NCBI GenBank assembly: GCA_900768245.1 | Contig: CAAGCE010000156.1 | Coordinates: forward strand, 1-24,709 | Source of the DNA: Oscillospiraceae bacterium | GTDB taxonomy: Bacteria > Bacillota > Clostridia > Oscillospirales > Ruminococcaceae | Direction of reading: 5' to 3' | DNA: 24,709 bases | Part shown: in pieces, positions 21,467-24,709 of the stretch | Position numbering within the stretch: the stretch's first letter is position 1 | Layout of the letters: each line of letters starts with the position of its first letter | Translations under genes and position numbers: made by a program | Notes under the pieces: model-generated | Told to the model about the DNA's origin: nothing | The model's database searches: none | Seen by the model: only the letters and a program-made list of their open reading frames with translations

Positions 21467-24400
21467 ATGGATATATCAAAAATTGCCGCTGTCGGCTCGC
21501 CCAGAAGCTTTATGACATTTCACGAAGATCTGCAGAAGCTGCACATAAACACTTTGGAAAAGCATTGCTATTTCGTACCCTTTGAAAAAGGCTGTGACCC
21601 ATTTGAAAGCAGGGAAAATTCCACACGCTTTGAGCTTCTTAACGGTCAATGGGATTTCCGCTATTATGACAGCATTATTGATCTGGAAGATGATTTTATT
21701 TCGCTGCCTTTTGAAAAGACCATACCTGTTCCGTCAAACTGGCAGCTTCACGGCTATGACAAGCCTCAGTACACAAATATATGCTACCCCATACCCTTTG
21801 ACCCGCCCTACGTTCCCGATGACGACCCTGTGGGAGTCTACAGCAGAAGCTATGATTACTCACCTGACGGAATGGACAGGATACTTGCTTTTGAGGGTGC
21901 TGACAGCTGTATATACCTCTACATAAACGGCAGCTTTGTGGGATATTCCCAGGTTTCGCACAGCACCTCCGAATTTGACATCACTCCGTTTTTAAAAGAG
22001 GGCGAAAACAACATTACTGCGGCTGTGCTTAAATGGTGCGACGGTACATATCTTGAAGATCAGGACAAGTTCAGATTATCGGGAATATTCCGTGATGCTT
22101 ATGTTTTGTCACGTCCGAAAAAACGTCTTGAAAATTATATTGTGAGAACAGAGCTTTCCGACGGGCTTTCTTCCGCAAGGTTGGTATTTACCTCTTACGG
22201 CTGTGATGCAAATGCTGTTCTGGCTGACGGTGAGGGCAGCATCATTGCTGAGTTTTCCGCCAAGGATGGGGAAACTGTTTCTGTTGAGATCAACTCGCCT
22301 GAGCTTTGGTCTGCCGAAAAACCGTATCTTTACAGCCTGACCATAAATGCAGGTGATGAGCTTATTGGTGAAAAGGTCGGTTTCAGAAAAATATGCGTTG
22401 AAAACGGCATCGTAAAAATAAACGGAAGGTCTGTGAAATTCAACGGTGTGAACCGTCACGACAGCTATCCCGACACAGGCTATTATGCTTCTGACGAGCA
22501 GATGAAAAAGGACATTGTGCTTATGAAAAAGCATAACATTAATGCTGTCAGAACGTCGCATTATCCGAATTCACCGCTGTTTTACCGGCTTTGCGATGAG
22601 TACGGTCTTTATGTTATCGACGAGGCGGATATGGAATCCCACGGCTGTGTTGAGGTCTATAACGACTTCAAGTGGAGCAAGGGCTATGACGGTATCGCTC
22701 TTATTGCATCTGATGAGCGTTTCAGAGCTGCAATAACCGACCGTGCGGAGTCGCTTGTGAAGCGTGATATAAACCGTCCCTGCGTTGTTTTCTGGTCACT
22801 TGGAAATGAAAGCGGATACGGCACAAATATGCTTGCGGCAGGTGAGCTTGTCAAGTCACTTGACGATACAAGGCTGCTCCATTACGAAAGCACCTATAAG
22901 CTTGATGATACGCCGAATGATATTCTTGATGTCGTTTCGGGAATGTATTGGGATACAAAGGGAATGAGGGAGTTCCTCACCAATAAAGATGAGCACCGTC
23001 CCCTTGTGCTTTGCGAATACTGTCACGCAATGGGCAACGGTCCGGGCGACCTTGAAGAGTACCATAACACATTTTATTCAGACGAGCGTTTCTGCGGCGG
23101 ATTTGTATGGGAGTGGAGCGACCACGCCTGCCCTTTGGGAACAACGTCTGACGGCAGGATAAAATACGGCTACGGCGGTGATTTCGGTGAGAAGCACAAT
23201 GACGGCAATTTCTGTATGGACGCTCTCACATATCCCGACAGAACACCTCATACGGGACTTTTGGAATTAAAGCAGGTATACCGCCCTGTCCGTGTTGAAA
23301 AGGGTGAGAATGACGGCAGCTTTATTTTCAGAAGCCTGCTTGGATTTGAAAATGCGGATAATTTCCTGAACTGCCGATATGAGATTACCTCTGACGGTGA
23401 AATTATTGCAGACGGCGGCGTTGAATTCAAACTTCCGCCGATGGGAGCTGTAACGGTGCATATCCCCGAAGCTGAGGGAGCATTTGGCTCAGACGCATAT
23501 ATACGCTTTATTTTCACGGCTAAGAAAGCTATGCCATACTGCGAAAAGGGCTATGAGATATGCTTTGACCAGCTTAAAATATATGACTGCAGGGAAGAAA
23601 AGGTTCAAAGCAAAAAAACAGCCGAAATATATCTTGAAGATACAGCGTTCTTTGTAAATGTTAGCGTCGGTGACGTGTCCTACCGATTCAACAAAAGACT
23701 GTCGGAGTTCGATTCCGTAAAATGCGGCGGCAGGGAGCTTCTCGATAAGCCGATGTCATTCAATTTCTTCCGTGCGCCCGTGGATAATGATGTTATGAAA
23801 GGTGATTGGTACAGAGCGCATCTCAATGACTATACAGTGAAAAACTACGGTGTGACCGCAGAAAAGACTGCTGACGGAGCAGAAATAACGCTCAGACAGT
23901 CATTCGGCTGGAGTATTCATCAGCCGTTTGCGTATATGGACGTTAAGTATGTCATTTCGGCAGACGGACTTGACATACAATGCAAAGCGGATTTTTCGAA
24001 TAAGGTAACATTCCTGCCGCGTTTCGGAATAAGGCTTTTTATGCCCAAAGCCTTTGATAATGTTGAGTATCTCGGCTATGGTCCGTATGAAAGCTACTGC
24101 GACAAGCACCAAGCAGACTATATCGGAAAATTCACAGCAAAAATAAGCGATATGCACGAGGACTACATACGTCCGCAGGAAAACGGCTCGCATTTCGGCT
24201 GCGAATATATGACCGTTACAGACGGTATCGTAAGCGTAAAATTCACCGCACCCAACAGGCTCTCGTTTAATGCGTCCGAGTATACGGAAGAGGAGCTTGC
24301 GGCAAAGCGTCATAATTTTGAGCTTGAAAAATGCGGCAGCAGCGTTATTTGCGCAGACAGTATGATGGCAGGGGTCGGCTCAAATGCCTGCGGTCCTGCA

Positions 24401-24472
24401 CTTGCCGATGAGTACAGACTGCCATTGCCTGCGTTTTCCGCACAAATGCATATGGAAGTAAGCTTGCTTTGA
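21467..24472 (+). CDS. lacZ: beta-galactosidase, glycoside hydrolase family 2
   Basis: The protein is 1001 aa, close to the roughly 1020-aa LacZ type. It hydrolyses terminal beta-galactosides such as lactose. There is no signal peptide, so it acts in the cytoplasm. Order: sugar-binding jelly-roll domain (about 45-215), immunoglobulin-like domain (216-312) and TIM barrel (313-610). The acid/base is E448 in SLGNESGYG and the nucleophile is E517 in LCEYCHAMGNG. VNRHDSYPD and RTSHYPN are also present. A second Ig-like domain and the large C-terminal beta-sandwich follow, with FFRAPVDND and YGPYESYCD. The start is ATG 21467, with GGAGG at 21455-21459, 7 nt upstream. A TTG-initiated extension would begin in the promoter. 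It is probably controlled by the divergent AraC-type protein. Confidence 0.96.
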   Translation: MDISKIAAVGSPRSFMTFHEDLQKLHINTLEKHCYFVPFEKGCDPFESRENSTRFELLNGQWDFRYYDSIIDLEDDFISLPFEKTIPVPSNWQLHGYDKPQYTNICYPIPFDPPYVPDDDPVGVYSRSYDYSPDGMDRILAFEGADSCIYLYINGSFVGYSQVSHSTSEFDITPFLKEGENNITAAVLKWCDGTYLEDQDKFRLSGIFRDAYVLSRPKKRLENYIVRTELSDGLSSARLVFTSYGCDANAVLADGEGSIIAEFSAKDGETVSVEINSPELWSAEKPYLYSLTINAGDELIGEKVGFRKICVENGIVKINGRSVKFNGVNRHDSYPDTGYYASDEQMKKDIVLMKKHNINAVRTSHYPNSPLFYRLCDEYGLYVIDEADMESHGCVEVYNDFKWSKGYDGIALIASDERFRAAITDRAESLVKRDINRPCVVFWSLGNESGYGTNMLAAGELVKSLDDTRLLHYESTYKLDDTPNDILDVVSGMYWDTKGMREFLTNKDEHRPLVLCEYCHAMGNGPGDLEEYHNTFYSDERFCGGFVWEWSDHACPLGTTSDGRIKYGYGGDFGEKHNDGNFCMDALTYPDRTPHTGLLELKQVYRPVRVEKGENDGSFIFRSLLGFENADNFLNCRYEITSDGEIIADGGVEFKLPPMGAVTVHIPEAEGAFGSDAYIRFIFTAKKAMPYCEKGYEICFDQLKIYDCREEKVQSKKTAEIYLEDTAFFVNVSVGDVSYRFNKRLSEFDSVKCGGRELLDKPMSFNFFRAPVDNDVMKGDWYRAHLNDYTVKNYGVTAEKTADGAEITLRQSFGWSIHQPFAYMDVKYVISADGLDIQCKADFSNKVTFLPRFGIRLFMPKAFDNVEYLGYGPYESYCDKHQADYIGKFTAKISDMHEDYIRPQENGSHFGCEYMTVTDGIVSVKFTAPNRLSFNASEYTEEELAAKRHNFELEKCGSSVICADSMMAGVGSNACGPALADEYRLPLPAFSAQMHMEVSLL

Positions 24473-24535
24473 TTTTTTTATTTAGGACGCGCCCAAGCTT
24501 TGTGCAAATCCGAAAAACAGTACCCGCGCCGCAGG
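24473..24535. repeat. REP-like repeat, copy C
   Basis: It starts directly after the lacZ stop with TTTTTTTATTTAGGACGCGCCCAAG (25 bases, paraphrased here as T-tract, ATTTAGGACGCGCCC) and ends ACAGTACCCGCGCCGCAGG (24517-24535). The last 19 bases are identical to copy A at 14118-14136. Confidence 0.65.
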
Positions 24536-24561
24536 TATTAAATGAGATCATATAAAAAAAT

Positions 24562-24597
24562 TTTCGTCCGCCTTTTATAAAGACGGACGAAATTTTA
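24562..24597 (+). terminator. terminator of lacZ
   Basis: TTTCGTCCG (24562-24570) pairs with CGGACGAAA (24584-24592). An inner CTTT/AAAG pair sits around a TAT loop. TTTTA follows, with an A-run before. Confidence 0.8.
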
Positions 24598-24709
24598 TAC
24601 TAATAACCATTTGTTCTATGGATAAAGACGGTGGATAGAATACGTCCAATCAAAGAAAACGACCGCAGACAGGCTGCCGCCTTTCAAGGGAGTTTGATGC
24701 AGAGTGGGC
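24598..24709. mobile_element. MITE-like palindromic element, copy 3 (cut by window end), inverted relative to copy 2
   Basis: It begins TACTAATAACCATTT, directly after the lacZ terminator T-tract. Over its 112 visible bases it matches the reverse complement of copy 2 with only two differences that I can find by eye. This suggests recent spread or gene conversion. Confidence 0.75.

Noticed and set aside
20350..24709. Composite transposon carrying lacZ
   Set aside because: The flanking elements are in inverted orientation but have no transposase, and no target duplication around the whole segment can be seen, as the right element is cut by the window end.

Overview
The window looks like chromosome of a low-to-mid GC anaerobic Firmicute of the Ruminococcus type (class Clostridia). 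This is inferred from AGGAGG ribosome sites, TATAAT promoters, a trimeric [FeFe]-hydrogenase operon with thioredoxin-like [2Fe-2S] subunits, a SpoVAE sporulation gene and a plant-sugar gene complement. No rRNA, tRNA, CRISPR array or transposase gene was found.

Layout: (1) 1-144 is the right part of a palindromic MITE-like element. A membrane-anchored polysaccharide deacetylase follows (224-1132), then a convergent tiny Asn/Gln-rich protein gene (1164-1319, minus). (2) malQ and a DMT-type permease form an operon (1458-3851) behind a clear promoter and end at two hairpins. (3) The minus strand from 8328 down to 5110 holds a five-gene putative redox/H2-sensing operon: DRTGG-like protein, RsbW-type ATPase, sensory-type [FeFe]-hydrogenase-like protein, second DRTGG-like protein, PHP phosphoesterase. 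A sugar isomerase/epimerase-like gene lies downstream (4085-4930). (4) Divergently, 8762-13859 holds the hydrogenase operon hydC - GHKL ATPase - [2Fe-2S] protein - hydB - hydA. The 427-bp region between the two operons holds matching extended -10 promoters, spaced direct repeats and an 18-bp inverted repeat flanking the hydC promoter. (5) Enolase and an orphan spoVAE (14222-15845) lie between copies of a second, REP-like repeat. (6) A signalling cassette follows (16108-20347): HTH protein, membrane Ser/Thr kinase, repeat-rich lipoprotein. (7) An araC/lacZ pair (20552-24472) has interlocked divergent promoters and is flanked by two nearly identical, oppositely oriented MITE-like elements. One of these sits inside the loop of a transcription terminator.

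How the genes may work together: HydABC-type enzymes couple ferredoxin and NAD(H) to H2 turnover. The divergent operon has a hydrogenase homologue whose H-cluster pocket lacks the usual proton-relay cysteine, plus an anti-sigma-like kinase and small ligand-binding-like proteins. A regulatory circuit that senses H2 or redox state and tunes the hydrogenase is a reasonable inference, but the window does not demonstrate it. The other genes fit a fermentative glycan user: MalQ handles maltodextrins, LacZ handles beta-galactosides and enolase belongs to glycolysis.
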